Below, in pieces: positions 44,262 through 53,150 of a stretch of DNA of 64,000 bases (its first letter is position 1; every line of letters starts with the position of its first letter). Location of the stretch: assembly GCA_963932955.1 (NCBI GenBank), contig CAWVRK010000006.1, positions 31,595-95,594 on the forward strand, read 5' to 3'. The DNA is from Flavicella sp963932955. Lineage in GTDB: Bacteria; Bacteroidota; Bacteroidia; Flavobacteriales; Flavobacteriaceae. The notes under the pieces are model-generated. The model saw only the letters and a list, made by a program, of their open reading frames with translations. It was not told the DNA's origin and ran no database searches. A program made the position numbers and the translations under genes.

Positions 44262-47081
44262 ATGACTCAAAAAAATGCTACGCACAACCCAAAAGATTTT
44301 ATACTCATTAAGGGGGCGCAGCTCCACAACCTTAAAAATATTGATGTTGCGATTCCAAGAAACAAATTGGTTGTCATCACAGGGCTTTCCGGTTCTGGAA
44401 AATCCAGTTTGGCTTTTGACACCTTGTATGCGGAAGGACAACGTCGTTATGTGGAAAGTCTTTCCTCCTATGCGAGGCAATTTTTAGGAAAACTCAACAA
44501 ACCCAAAGTCGCTTCCATTAAAGGCATTGCGCCTGCCATAGCCATTGAACAAAAAGTAAACACGAGCAATCCAAGATCTACAGTAGGAACTTCGACTGAA
44601 ATCTTTGATTATCTGAAATTGTTATTTGCAAGAATTGGAAGAACTTACTCACCTGTCTCTCAACTAGAAGTAAAAAAACACCGGGTTACAGATGTTCTCG
44701 ACGCTGTAAAAAAAGTCGCTAAAAACAGCAAAATACTCTTATTGGCACCCATCGATTTTGGAGATGACAAAGACCCTAAAATTGTATTCAAACTTCTTTC
44801 CCAACAAGGCTATTCCCGATTCAAGATCCACCAAGACGTGCTCCGAATCGATGCTGATTTGACAGCAAAATATGACGCTCAAACACTTCGGAAAGCTGCT
44901 ATCGACGAGCAATTATACCTCGTTGTAGACCGTATTGTCGTCAAAGAGGAAGCCGCATTTTACAACCGACTTGCTGACGCTGTTCAAACTGCCTTTTTTG
45001 AAGGAAAGGGCACCTGTGCCTTAGACAACATCACCGAAGGTACAATCACCACTTTTAGCAACAAGTTTGAATTGGATGGCATCACGTTTTTAGAACCAAA
45101 CACCCATTTTTTTAGCTTTAACAATCCCTATGGCGCTTGCCCAACCTGCGAAGGTTATGGCAATACCATGGGAATCGACGAAGACTTGGTCATTCCAAAT
45201 ACCGGCCTCTCTATTTATGAAGATGCAATTGCCCCCTGGAAAACAGAATCGTTTTTAAAGTACAAAGAGCAACTCATCGACTTCGCCTCTAAACACGACA
45301 TCCCCATTCACAAACCTTGGTTTGAACTGAGTACCGCCCAAAAAAAATGCATTTGGAAAGGCACCCCAGATTTTGAAGGCCTTTATGAGTTTTTCAAATA
45401 CTTGGAAAGCAAAAGCTACAAAATCCAATTCCGCGTATTGCTCTCTCGCTATCGAGGACGTACCCAATGCCAAACGTGTGAAGGCAAAAGACTTCGCAAA
45501 GAAACCGACTATGTCAAGGTAAAAGGAAAGGCGATTTCCGATTTGATCGACCTGCCCATTGACCGCTTGTCTGCTTTTTTTAGAGCATTGGTCTTGGAAA
45601 AAAAAGACGCCCTTATTGCCAAGAGAATTTTAACAGAAATCAACAGCCGTTTGACTTTTTTAAAAGATGTAGGTTTGGGATACCTTAGCTTGAATCGACC
45701 TTCCAACACCCTTTCCGGTGGAGAAAGTCAACGCATCAATTTGGCTACCTCTCTCGGAAGCAGCTTGGTCGGCTCCATGTATATTTTAGACGAACCTAGC
45801 ATTGGTTTGCATCCCAAAGACACGGAGCGCTTGATCAAAGTTTTGAAACAACTCAGAGACCTCGGTAACACTGTCATCGTAGTGGAGCACGATGAAGACA
45901 TCATGCGGCAAGCCGATGCCATCATTGACATCGGTCCAGAGGCAGGAACTCACGGAGGACATGTGGTCGCGGAAGGGACTTTTAAAGAGCTGCTAAAATC
46001 AAATTCTTTGACTGCCAAATACCTCAACCAAGAACTCGAAATTGAAGTTCCCAACAAACGCAGAACCTCAAAAGACACAATCCAAATCAAAGGAGCCCGC
46101 GCAAACAACCTCAAAAACATCGACGTTGAATTCCCGCTGAACACCTTGACAGTCATCACCGGAGTTTCTGGAAGTGGAAAAAGCACTTTGGTCAAAGACA
46201 TTCTCTTTCCAGCTTTGCAAAAAAAACTGGTAGGTCACGGAAAAAAATCGGGAGCTTTTACAGAACTTTTAGGAAATTTTGACAAGCTAAAAAACATCGA
46301 GTTCATCGATCAAAACCCAATCGGTCGTTCTTCCCGATCCAACCCTGTGACCTATGTAAAGGTCTACGACGAAATTCGAAGCTTGTTTGCAAATGAAAGC
46401 TTGTCAAAAGCAAGAAATTACAAACCCAAACATTTTTCTTTCAATGTAGAAGGAGGCCGATGTGAAACGTGCAAGGGAGAGGGCATCGTCACCATCGAAA
46501 TGCAATTTATGGCCGATGTTCATTTGGAATGTGAGGACTGCAAAGGAAAACGGTTTCAAAAAGAAGTGTTGGAAATCAAATTTGAAAAAAAATCAATTGA
46601 CGCTATTTTACAACTGACCATCGATGAAGCCATTGCCTTTTTTGACAAACACCAGCAGGTAAAAATCGCTCAAAAACTCATGCCATTGCAAGACGTTGGA
46701 TTGGGATACGTGCAATTGGGGCAATCCTCCTCCACCCTTTCCGGTGGTGAAGCGCAAAGAATCAAACTCGCTTCGTTTTTGGGCAAAGGGCAGCGCAAAG
46801 ACAGGACCTTATTTATTTTTGATGAACCGACTACCGGCTTGCATTTTCACGACATCAAAAAGTTGTTGAATTCTATGGAAGCGCTCATAAAAATTGGACA
46901 TTCCATCTTGGTCATTGAGCACAACTTGGATTTTATCAAATGTGCCGATTACGTTATTGACTTGGGACCTGAAGGAGGTGAAAATGGAGGTGCTTTGTTG
47001 TTTTCAGGAACCCCAGAAGAAATGCTTTGCAGCGACAAGTCTATCACGGCCACCTATTTGAAAGAAAAACTCCCTTCTTGA
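44262..47081 (+). CDS. uvrA: Excinuclease ABC subunit A
   Basis: The DNA-damage recognition ATPase of nucleotide excision repair. The 939-residue protein starts at ATG 44262; a TTG two codons up is less likely. The first Walker A is GLSGSGKSSL (about residue 40) and the second is GVSGSGKSTL (about residue 634). The signature motifs are TLSGGESQRI and TLSGGEAQRI. Cysteine pairs CPTCEGYG, CQTCEGKR, CETCKGEG and CEDCKGKR form the zinc modules. TATTTTTA at 44233-44240 may be its -7 box. Confidence 0.96.
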   Translation: MTQKNATHNPKDFILIKGAQLHNLKNIDVAIPRNKLVVITGLSGSGKSSLAFDTLYAEGQRRYVESLSSYARQFLGKLNKPKVASIKGIAPAIAIEQKVNTSNPRSTVGTSTEIFDYLKLLFARIGRTYSPVSQLEVKKHRVTDVLDAVKKVAKNSKILLLAPIDFGDDKDPKIVFKLLSQQGYSRFKIHQDVLRIDADLTAKYDAQTLRKAAIDEQLYLVVDRIVVKEEAAFYNRLADAVQTAFFEGKGTCALDNITEGTITTFSNKFELDGITFLEPNTHFFSFNNPYGACPTCEGYGNTMGIDEDLVIPNTGLSIYEDAIAPWKTESFLKYKEQLIDFASKHDIPIHKPWFELSTAQKKCIWKGTPDFEGLYEFFKYLESKSYKIQFRVLLSRYRGRTQCQTCEGKRLRKETDYVKVKGKAISDLIDLPIDRLSAFFRALVLEKKDALIAKRILTEINSRLTFLKDVGLGYLSLNRPSNTLSGGESQRINLATSLGSSLVGSMYILDEPSIGLHPKDTERLIKVLKQLRDLGNTVIVVEHDEDIMRQADAIIDIGPEAGTHGGHVVAEGTFKELLKSNSLTAKYLNQELEIEVPNKRRTSKDTIQIKGARANNLKNIDVEFPLNTLTVITGVSGSGKSTLVKDILFPALQKKLVGHGKKSGAFTELLGNFDKLKNIEFIDQNPIGRSSRSNPVTYVKVYDEIRSLFANESLSKARNYKPKHFSFNVEGGRCETCKGEGIVTIEMQFMADVHLECEDCKGKRFQKEVLEIKFEKKSIDAILQLTIDEAIAFFDKHQQVKIAQKLMPLQDVGLGYVQLGQSSSTLSGGEAQRIKLASFLGKGQRKDRTLFIFDEPTTGLHFHDIKKLLNSMEALIKIGHSILVIEHNLDFIKCADYVIDLGPEGGENGGALLFSGTPEEMLCSDKSITATYLKEKLPS

Positions 47082-47090
47082 TCCTGGCTT

Positions 47091-47126
47091 AAAAAAAAGC
47101 ACCCGATGAAAAATCACCCGGTGCCT
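47091..47126 (-). terminator. Probable terminator of guaB
   Basis: On the minus strand a GC-rich imperfect hairpin (GCACC...GGTGC core, loop rich in T) is followed by a run of eight T, about 26 bp after the guaB stop codon and just past the convergent uvrA stop. Confidence 0.7.
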
Positions 47127-47151
47127 TGTTGCTTTCTATATGTTGTTGTTC

Positions 47152-48615
47152 TTATCGCGAATAGTTCGGTGCCTCCTTGGTGATGGTGACATCGTGTGGG
47201 TGACTTTCTTTGATTCCTGAGGCTGTAATTTTTACAAAACTAGCTTCTTTTTGGGAGGCAATGTCTTTGGCTCCACAATAGCCCATACCCGCTCTCAATC
47301 CACCGACAAATTGATGCATTGTAGCCGACAACTCACCTTTGTAAGGAACCCTTCCGACAATTCCCTCCGGAACGAGTTTTTTCAAGTCGTCTTCTACATC
47401 TTGAAAATAACGGTCTTTGGAGCCTTCCTTCATCGCTTCTACAGAACCCATCCCTCGATAGGATTTGAACCTTCTGCTTTCAAAAATAATGGTTTCTCCG
47501 GGAGATTCTTTCGTTCCTGCCAATAGCGAACCTAACATGACCGAATCTGCTCCTGCAGCAATGGCTTTCGGAATATCTCCTGTGTATCGGATTCCTCCAT
47601 CAGCGATTACGGGGACACCGGTTTCTTTGATGGCAGCTGCTACTTCCATAACAGCGGACAATTGAGGGTAACCTACTCCTGCTACTACTCTGGTGGTACA
47701 AATCGATCCAGGTCCAATTCCTACTTTAACAGCATCAGCTCCAGCTGCGACCAAATATTTGGCAGCATCGGCAGTTGCAATGTTTCCTACTACGACATCC
47801 GTATCTGGAAAAGAAGCTTTGACCAATTTCAACACTTCTACCACCCCTTTGGTATGCCCGTGAGCGGTATCAATGATCAATGCGTCTACCCCAGCGGTTA
47901 CCAATGCTTGCGCTCGTGTTACTGCATCTGCAGTGACACCAATCGCAGCAGCCACACGCAAACGTCCGTAACCGTCTTTGTTGGCGTGGGGATTTTCTCG
48001 AACTTTGATGATGTCTCTAAATGTAATCAAACCAACCAAAATATTCTGATCGTTGACCACAGGTAATTTTTCAATTTTATTGTCTTGTAAAATGACTTCA
48101 GCTTGTTTTAAAGAAGTTCCCTGTGCTACTGTTACCAAATTTTCGGAAGTCATCACTTCAGAAATCAACCGTGCATTGTTTTTCTCAAAACGCAAATCCC
48201 TGTTGGTCACAATGCCGACAAGAACTCCCAAATTGTCAATGACAGGTATGCCTCCGATACCGTATTCAGCCATTAAGTTTTTGGCAGTTGCCACAGTTTC
48301 TTCACGTTTGATGGTCACCGGTTCCAAAATCATTCCGGATTCGGAACGTTTTACTTTACGAACCTCAGATGCTTGTTGTGTAGCCGTCATGTTTTTATGC
48401 AACACACCAATACCACCTTCTCTGGCCATAGCGATTGCCATATTTGCCTCTGTTACAGTATCCATTGCAGCAGATACTATGGGTGTATTTAAACTGATGT
48501 TTTTGGTGAATTTTGTTTTGATACTTACTTCTCTGGGGAGTACTTCTGAGTAAGCGGGAATCAAAAGGACGTCGTCGTAAGTCAATCCTTCACTTATAAT
48601 TTTTGATGAAGCCAT
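47152..48615 (-). CDS. guaB: IMP dehydrogenase
   Basis: An NAD-dependent enzyme making XMP from IMP, the committed step to GMP. The 487-residue protein starts at ATG 48615 (MASSKIISEGLTYDDVLLIP). A (beta/alpha)8 barrel is interrupted by two CBS domains at about residues 95-205. The catalytic cysteine is in GPGSICTTRVV (about residue 304), and the mobile flap region SVEAMKEGSKDRYFQ and the final IKESHPHDVTIT are present. The open frame extends 35 codons upstream to 48720, but a -7 box at 48643-48650 lies inside that stretch, so the extension is rejected. Confidence 0.96.
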   Translation of the reverse strand: MASSKIISEGLTYDDVLLIPAYSEVLPREVSIKTKFTKNISLNTPIVSAAMDTVTEANMAIAMAREGGIGVLHKNMTATQQASEVRKVKRSESGMILEPVTIKREETVATAKNLMAEYGIGGIPVIDNLGVLVGIVTNRDLRFEKNNARLISEVMTSENLVTVAQGTSLKQAEVILQDNKIEKLPVVNDQNILVGLITFRDIIKVRENPHANKDGYGRLRVAAAIGVTADAVTRAQALVTAGVDALIIDTAHGHTKGVVEVLKLVKASFPDTDVVVGNIATADAAKYLVAAGADAVKVGIGPGSICTTRVVAGVGYPQLSAVMEVAAAIKETGVPVIADGGIRYTGDIPKAIAAGADSVMLGSLLAGTKESPGETIIFESRRFKSYRGMGSVEAMKEGSKDRYFQDVEDDLKKLVPEGIVGRVPYKGELSATMHQFVGGLRAGMGYCGAKDIASQKEASFVKITASGIKESHPHDVTITKEAPNYSR

Positions 48616-48642
48616 GTGCAATAAGTTTAATTTTATTGCATG

Positions 48643-48650
48643 CAAATATA
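48643..48650 (-). promoter_or_regulatory. guaB -7 promoter box
   Basis: TATATTTG followed by C on the minus strand matches TAnnTTTG exactly, 27 bp upstream of the ATG at 48615. Confidence 0.65.
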
Positions 48651-48812
48651 CATCTTTTATTCCGTTTCTCGAATCTCTACACAAAGTATCTTCAAAGGTG
48701 GAAAGAGGACAAAAAAACACGATGGTGGACCTTGTTTTGTAAAATCAGCTGTAAGCAATGTTGTCGAAAGAATAAAACTTTCAAATAACTAGAGGAGTAG
48801 AATTCAACAAGA

Positions 48813-48839
48813 GGAAGTGTAGCTCAATTAGTTAGAAGC
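48813..48839 (+). other. tRNA-like 5' half (acceptor strand plus D arm), no 3' half
   Basis: GGAAGTG, then TA, GCTC, AATTAGTTA and GAAGC follow the order of a bacterial tRNA from position 1 to 25: acceptor strand, U8/A9, D stem, D loop, D stem. The D stem has one extra A. The downstream sequence does not fold as an anticodon arm, and no T arm or CCA end follows. It overlaps the stop codon and last residues of the VF530 gene on the other strand. It may be a relic from a recombination event, or chance. Confidence 0.35.
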
Positions 48840-49061
48840 ATGGATCTTTCGATGCATTTCTATATACAGAGCTTCAACCTCACTCTTAGCCCAGTTGCTG
48901 CGCCTTAAAAAACGAAGACTTGATCCGATAGAAGGATTGTTGCGAAAACAACCGATTTGAATCTTGTGCCCCAAATGCTCCCAACCGTAATAGTCGACGA
49001 GTTCTTTTAAAATCTGTTCGATGCGCTTGCCGTGTAAAGGGTTGTTCTGCTGTGATTCCAT
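48828..49061 (-). CDS. VF530/DUF2132 family putative DNA-binding protein
   Basis: A 77-residue protein whose sequence follows the VF530 family closely: NNPLHGKRIEQILKELVDYY, GWEHLGHKIQIGCFRNNPSI, SSLRFLRRSNWAKSEVEALY. The Vibrio member is reported to have a DNA-binding-like fold, and the cellular role is unknown. It is divergent from the DbpA-like helicase gene with 65 bp between the starts. Its last codons overlap the tRNA-like stretch. Confidence 0.88.
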   Translation of the reverse strand: MESQQNNPLHGKRIEQILKELVDYYGWEHLGHKIQIGCFRNNPSIGSSLRFLRRSNWAKSEVEALYIEMHRKIHASN

Positions 49062-49114
49062 GAGTTTTTTGCACTATTTTTTAGTTCCTGTAAGGTCGGT
49101 AAAGATACTTGAAT

Positions 49115-49122
49115 TACCTTTG
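49115..49122 (+). promoter_or_regulatory. -7 promoter box very close to the helicase start
   Basis: TACCTTTG followed by T matches TAnnTTTG exactly. It ends only 4 bp before the ATG at 49127, so transcription should begin at or within a base or two of the start codon. Confidence 0.55.
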
Positions 49123-49126
49123 TCAG

Positions 49127-50440
49127 ATGGTCTTTACAAAAACAAATCAAGCAGCAATTCTAAAAAACCTCGGGTTTTCCTCATTAAACCCTATGCAAGA
49201 AACTGCAATTGCAACTACATCTTCAAGGCCAAACACACTCTTATTGGCACCGACAGGAAGCGGTAAAACAGTGGCTTACCTCTTGAGTGTGCTCCCCAAA
49301 ATAGCGTCCAAACAGGGAGTTCAAGTATTGATTCTAGCTCCTACACGTGAATTGGTTTTGCAAATTGAAAACGTGTTGAAATTGATGAAAACAAACTTTA
49401 AAGTCAATGCCTGCTATGGAGGGCATCCTTTTGGTGTGGAGCGCAAAAATTTTTCAACACCTCCAACTCTTCTGGTGGGAACTCCTGGGCGAATTGAAGA
49501 CCACATCAGACGGAAAACATTTGACCCAACGAACATCACTCAATTGGTTTTTGACGAGTTTGACAAATCTTTGGAGTTCGGATTTTCCAAACAAATGGAA
49601 GCCATCGTAAAAGAAATCCCAAAGCCAAAGGGGCGCCTTTTTGTCTCGGCGACCAAAGCCATCGAAGTCCCTGACTACCTCAACACAGTCGACCTACATA
49701 CCCTCGATTTTTTAAAAGAAAAAGAAGGAACCTTGACCTTATCACAACACGTGACCCCTATCGATGAAAAAATAGAGGGGCTGCTGGAACTTTTAACGTC
49801 TTTGGGTCCCAAAAAAAACACCATTGTCTTTTCCAACCATAGAGAAGCTTGCGATCGTATTTGCGATCATTTAGACGACAAAGAACTTATTTATTCCATT
49901 TTTCACGGAGGCTTGGAACAAGCACAACGCGAGTTGGAATTGTTAAAATTCAGAAATGGAAGTTCTCAAATTTTGATTGCCACCGATATTGCGGCGAGGG
50001 GCATTGACATTCCAGAGTTGGACTGTGTCATCCACTACCAAATGCCACGTGAAGAGGCTACTTTTACACATCGAAATGGAAGAACTGCACGGATGAAATC
50101 TTCGGGAATGAGTATTTTGATTCGGACAACAACAGAAGCACTTCCCTCCTATATCGACGAAGTTCCAGTGTTCAAAATCAGTCCCAACGAAACATTCACC
50201 GATCCCGAATGGAGAACTTTTTACATCGGAAAAGGAAAAAAAGACAAAGTCAATAAAATGGATCTTGTCGGTTTTTTCCTACAGTTTGATTTTTTGTCAA
50301 AAACGGATTTGGGACTGATTGAAGTCAAAGATTTTTCTTCCTATATCGCCATCAAAAGAAACAAGAGCAAGCGGGTTTTAAAAGCAGCTCAAGGTTTGAA
50401 AATCAAAAAGAAAAATGCTAAAATTGCTTTTGCAAAATAG
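49127..50440 (+). CDS. DEAD-box helicase, DbpA-like, with C-terminal RNA-binding domain
   Basis: A 437-residue ATP-dependent RNA helicase starting at ATG 49127 (MVFTKTNQAAILKNLGFSSL). Walker A is APTGSGKT (about residue 40), and APTRELVLQ and TPGRIEDHI follow. Motif II reads DEFD rather than DEAD (about residue 143), then SAT, ARGIDIPE and HRNGRTAR, a variant of HRIGRTGR. The last 70 residues (NKMDLVGFFLQ..., LGLIEVKDFSSYIAI) match the DbpA RNA-recognition domain, which in E. coli targets 23S rRNA hairpin 92. A role in large-subunit assembly is inferred. argE follows after 15 bp. Confidence 0.88.
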   Translation: MVFTKTNQAAILKNLGFSSLNPMQETAIATTSSRPNTLLLAPTGSGKTVAYLLSVLPKIASKQGVQVLILAPTRELVLQIENVLKLMKTNFKVNACYGGHPFGVERKNFSTPPTLLVGTPGRIEDHIRRKTFDPTNITQLVFDEFDKSLEFGFSKQMEAIVKEIPKPKGRLFVSATKAIEVPDYLNTVDLHTLDFLKEKEGTLTLSQHVTPIDEKIEGLLELLTSLGPKKNTIVFSNHREACDRICDHLDDKELIYSIFHGGLEQAQRELELLKFRNGSSQILIATDIAARGIDIPELDCVIHYQMPREEATFTHRNGRTARMKSSGMSILIRTTTEALPSYIDEVPVFKISPNETFTDPEWRTFYIGKGKKDKVNKMDLVGFFLQFDFLSKTDLGLIEVKDFSSYIAIKRNKSKRVLKAAQGLKIKKKNAKIAFAK

Positions 50441-50455
50441 TGTAAACACCAAAAA

Positions 50456-51613
50456 ATGTCCTTACAAGAACTTCTTAGCCGCCTCATTGCCTTTCCTGTC
50501 TTGGGAGGCGAAAGCAATACGAGCATCCTACTCTGGATCAAAGACCATATCGAATCCCAAGGCGTGGCTACCGTATGGGTTCCCAATGCAACAGGTGACA
50601 AAGCTTCTTTGCATTGCAGGATTGGACCCGCAGTAGACGGAGGGCTTATTCTGTCTGCTCATACAGATGTGGTTCCGGTCAAAGGACAAGATTGGGACAG
50701 CGACCCTTTTGAATTGACGGATACAGGAGATGGCAAGTGGTACGGTAGAGGCAGTTGTGACATGAAAGGCTTTTTGGCCTGTTGCTTAGCTGTCCTCCCC
50801 GACTTGGTAAAAGCTCCTTTGAAAAGACCCATTTATTTTGCTTTTTCCTACGACGAAGAAATTGGTTGTTTGGGAGCTCCCGAATTGATAACGCATTTGC
50901 AAAACTACTATTCGGAAACCCCCAAATACGCCTTGATTGGAGAACCCTCATTGCTGCAACCCATCATCGGCCACAAAGGTATCGGATTGTACACCACCAC
51001 TGTCAACGGTTCAGCAGGACACAGCAGCGGTATTCCCAAAGAGGTAAGTGCCATACACGAAGCCGCACGCCTTATTTTATGGCTCGAAGACAAAATGAAT
51101 GCATTGGCATCGGAAAGTGTCGACGAACGCTTTGCACCACCACACAGTTCGTTGCACATCGGTCTTATCCAAGGAGGGGTCGCCCCCAATGTAATTGCTG
51201 ACAAAGCAACGTTTTCATGGGATGTTCGGGTGATTCCTAAAGACAAACTGGCTGACATCATTGCCCATTTTGAAACCCATTGCCGACAAAGAGAGCGGGA
51301 ATTGCATTCCTTATTTTCGGACTTTAAAATTCAAACCAAAGAGTGGCATGCTCCTGTGCCTCCATTAGACACACACAAAGAGCAAGACATCGTTAAATTG
51401 CTGCAAAAAATCAATCCAAACAGTGTGTTGGGAACCGTTCCTTATGCAGCCGAAGCTGGACAGTACGCAGCAGCAGGTATCGAAAGTATCATCTGTGGTC
51501 CGGGTTCCATAGATCAAGCACATAGGTCGAATGAGTTTGTAGAACGAAGAGAACTTGAAAAATGCATGCTATTATTACAAAACCTTTGCCGCGAGTTTTC
51601 TAAAAATCAATAG
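50456..51613 (+). CDS. argE: Acetylornithine deacetylase-like M20 peptidase
   Basis: A 385-residue dinuclear-zinc M20 enzyme. Metal ligands and catalytic residues are seen in SAHTDVVPV (about residues 67-75), RGSCDMKGF (about 99-107), YDEEIGC with the catalytic Glu (about 133-139), and GEPS (about 162). The C-terminal ligand is in SIDQAHRSNEF near residue 360. The GRGSCDMKG form and the length favour ArgE over DapE, but M20 substrates are hard to tell apart. It is apparently co-transcribed with the DbpA-like helicase gene, away from other arginine genes. Confidence 0.82.
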   Translation: MSLQELLSRLIAFPVLGGESNTSILLWIKDHIESQGVATVWVPNATGDKASLHCRIGPAVDGGLILSAHTDVVPVKGQDWDSDPFELTDTGDGKWYGRGSCDMKGFLACCLAVLPDLVKAPLKRPIYFAFSYDEEIGCLGAPELITHLQNYYSETPKYALIGEPSLLQPIIGHKGIGLYTTTVNGSAGHSSGIPKEVSAIHEAARLILWLEDKMNALASESVDERFAPPHSSLHIGLIQGGVAPNVIADKATFSWDVRVIPKDKLADIIAHFETHCRQRERELHSLFSDFKIQTKEWHAPVPPLDTHKEQDIVKLLQKINPNSVLGTVPYAAEAGQYAAAGIESIICGPGSIDQAHRSNEFVERRELEKCMLLLQNLCREFSKNQ

Positions 51614-51689
51614 GCTTTCTTTCTGAGCGTCCAATTCATTCTCTTCAAGGGTTTCAGTGCTTTGCATAAATGGACATTGATCTATGTCT

Positions 51690-51712
51690 TTATTTTAATT
51701 TATTCTAAATAA
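51690..51712 (+). promoter_or_regulatory. 23-bp inverted-repeat element, copy 1 (candidate Fur or other iron operator)
   Basis: The element contains AATTTATTCTAAATAA (51697-51712) preceded by TTATTTT. Its ends form an imperfect inverted repeat (TTATTTT against TAAATAA). It lies 10 bp upstream of the -7 box of the sterol-desaturase-like gene, where a bound repressor would block RNA polymerase. The same 23 bp with one difference occur at 58170-58192 in front of the DUF4856 gene. The link to Fur is an inference from the genes involved. Confidence 0.6.
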
Positions 51713-51722
51713 GAATTTTACG

Positions 51723-51730
51723 TATCTTTG
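51723..51730 (+). promoter_or_regulatory. -7 promoter box of the sterol-desaturase-like gene
   Basis: TATCTTTG followed by C matches TAnnTTTG exactly and lies 17 bp before the ATG at 51748, directly downstream of the 23-bp element. Confidence 0.65.
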
Positions 51731-51747
51731 CAGCACGAACGATTCAG

Positions 51748-52698
51748 ATGAAAATCATGTCAATAGATACGGCACTAACATTTTTGGAGTCATGCTACAA
51801 GGTCTGTGCTGATTTGGTTGTGACACCGAATAAGAGGACCTATTTCCTATACATGTTCACATCGTTGCCACTGGTCTATTTTATTTATAAAAAAAAGAAG
51901 AAACAATCCTTTATAAAGTTTCTTTTACCCAAGAAAATTTGGCTGGGAAAATCGGCTTTCGTGGACTATTATTTTATTGCCTTTAACAGTGTTGTAAAAA
52001 TTTTACTCATTGCTCCCTTATTTATTTTTGGTTTCAAATTGGCATTTCATACAACAGAGTACCTCAACAAGTGGTTTGGATATGAATTAGTACAACTTTC
52101 TATGGTCAGCACCATGATTGCATACACCATCGCTCTCAGTGTTTTTGGAGACTTTGTAAGCTACCTCATTCACTTAGCAATGCATAAGGTTCCTCTCCTT
52201 TGGGAATTTCATAAAACGCATCATTCAGCGACTACCATGAATCCATTCACGCAATACAGAATACACCCTGTAGAATTGATTCTCAATAATTTAGGCGCAA
52301 TCTTGACCTTTGGATTGATGACAGGGGTTTTTGATTATTTATCTGCTTCTCAAATTAACAAATGGACTTTTGCGGGTGTCAATATATTTACTCTGATTTT
52401 TAATTTTTGGGGAGCCAACTTAAGGCATTCTCACGTCAAATTTAAATTTTACAATTTTTTAGAATACATCTTTATCAGTCCGGTGCAACACCAAATTCAC
52501 CACAGTGACAAGCCCGAACATTACGATAAGAATCTCGGCTCTAAGTTTGCTTTTTGGGATTGGATCTTCGGTACTTTGATTCGATCTAAACAAGTGAAAA
52601 AACTGCATTTTGGATTGGGAAAAAAAGACAATCAAAACTATGCTTCTTTTCTACAGAACCTCCTGAATCCTTTTAAAAACATCCTAGGTAACAAGTAG
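51748..52698 (+). CDS. Sterol desaturase/fatty acid hydroxylase superfamily membrane protein
   Basis: A 316-residue integral membrane di-iron oxygenase with four or more hydrophobic segments. The histidine clusters that bind iron are HLAMH (about residues 141-145), HKTHH (about 154-158) and QHQIHH (about 247-252). Two possible starts exist, ATG 51748 and ATG 51757. Members hydroxylate or desaturate lipids such as fatty acids, ornithine lipids or carotenoids; the substrate here is unknown. It converges on the haem-binding gene, with the stops only a base apart, and shares an upstream element with the far end of the neighbouring minus-strand block. Confidence 0.87.
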   Translation: MKIMSIDTALTFLESCYKVCADLVVTPNKRTYFLYMFTSLPLVYFIYKKKKKQSFIKFLLPKKIWLGKSAFVDYYFIAFNSVVKILLIAPLFIFGFKLAFHTTEYLNKWFGYELVQLSMVSTMIAYTIALSVFGDFVSYLIHLAMHKVPLLWEFHKTHHSATTMNPFTQYRIHPVELILNNLGAILTFGLMTGVFDYLSASQINKWTFAGVNIFTLIFNFWGANLRHSHVKFKFYNFLEYIFISPVQHQIHHSDKPEHYDKNLGSKFAFWDWIFGTLIRSKQVKKLHFGLGKKDNQNYASFLQNLLNPFKNILGNK

Positions 52699-53139
52699 TC
52701 AACGAATCGTTTGTATCCAATCTAGGAATGTTTTTTTATCCCTATCTGACAAGTTACCGTGCAAAAGTGTGTACGATTTTAAAGGCATTTTGTCTTCTTC
52801 CACTTCTTCTACAATCTCTTCTAGTTTGTGTGCGGCTTTTTTTGAGGAGTATTTGGTCCAATCTGAAAAGTTCAAATGCTCGATTCCTTCCTCCACATGA
52901 TGCTCTATTAAAAAAGAGATAGGCGCTATTGAAGCATACCATGGATATTCTACTTGACGCGAATGACAGTCGTAACAATTCGATTTCACAATAAGAGCTA
53001 CTTCTTTAGGGGCTTTTGAAACCGATAAGAAATCCGTTTGAGGATTGACCGCTCGGTATGCCCGTTCACCATTTACAAATTGTAAAACAACTAAGAGCAC
53101 CACAGAAATTAGAATGATTTTTCTTCCCTTTTTATTCAT
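52699..53139 (-). CDS. Haem-binding domain protein (PF14376-like)
   Basis: A 146-residue protein with an N-terminal hydrophobic segment (IILISVVLLVVLQFV) acting as anchor or signal. A single c-type haem motif, NCYDCHS, is at about residues 53-59. HHVEEGIEHLNFSDW and DKMPLKSYTLLHGN follow, as in the haem_bd domain of Bacteroidota. The Met of KMPL may be the sixth haem ligand. It lies 11 bp after the TonB-dependent receptor gene, so it is the last gene of that transcript. Confidence 0.85.
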   Translation of the reverse strand: MNKKGRKIILISVVLLVVLQFVNGERAYRAVNPQTDFLSVSKAPKEVALIVKSNCYDCHSRQVEYPWYASIAPISFLIEHHVEEGIEHLNFSDWTKYSSKKAAHKLEEIVEEVEEDKMPLKSYTLLHGNLSDRDKKTFLDWIQTIR

Positions 53140-53150
53140 AGAAAAAAATT

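Noticed and set aside
47662..48553. Open frames of 134 and 166 codons antisense to guaB
   Set aside because: They are shadows of guaB; no protein family is recognisable.
48616..48720. 35-codon upstream extension of guaB
   Set aside because: An exact -7 box (48643-48650) falls inside it, and the IMP dehydrogenase family starts at the ATG at 48615.
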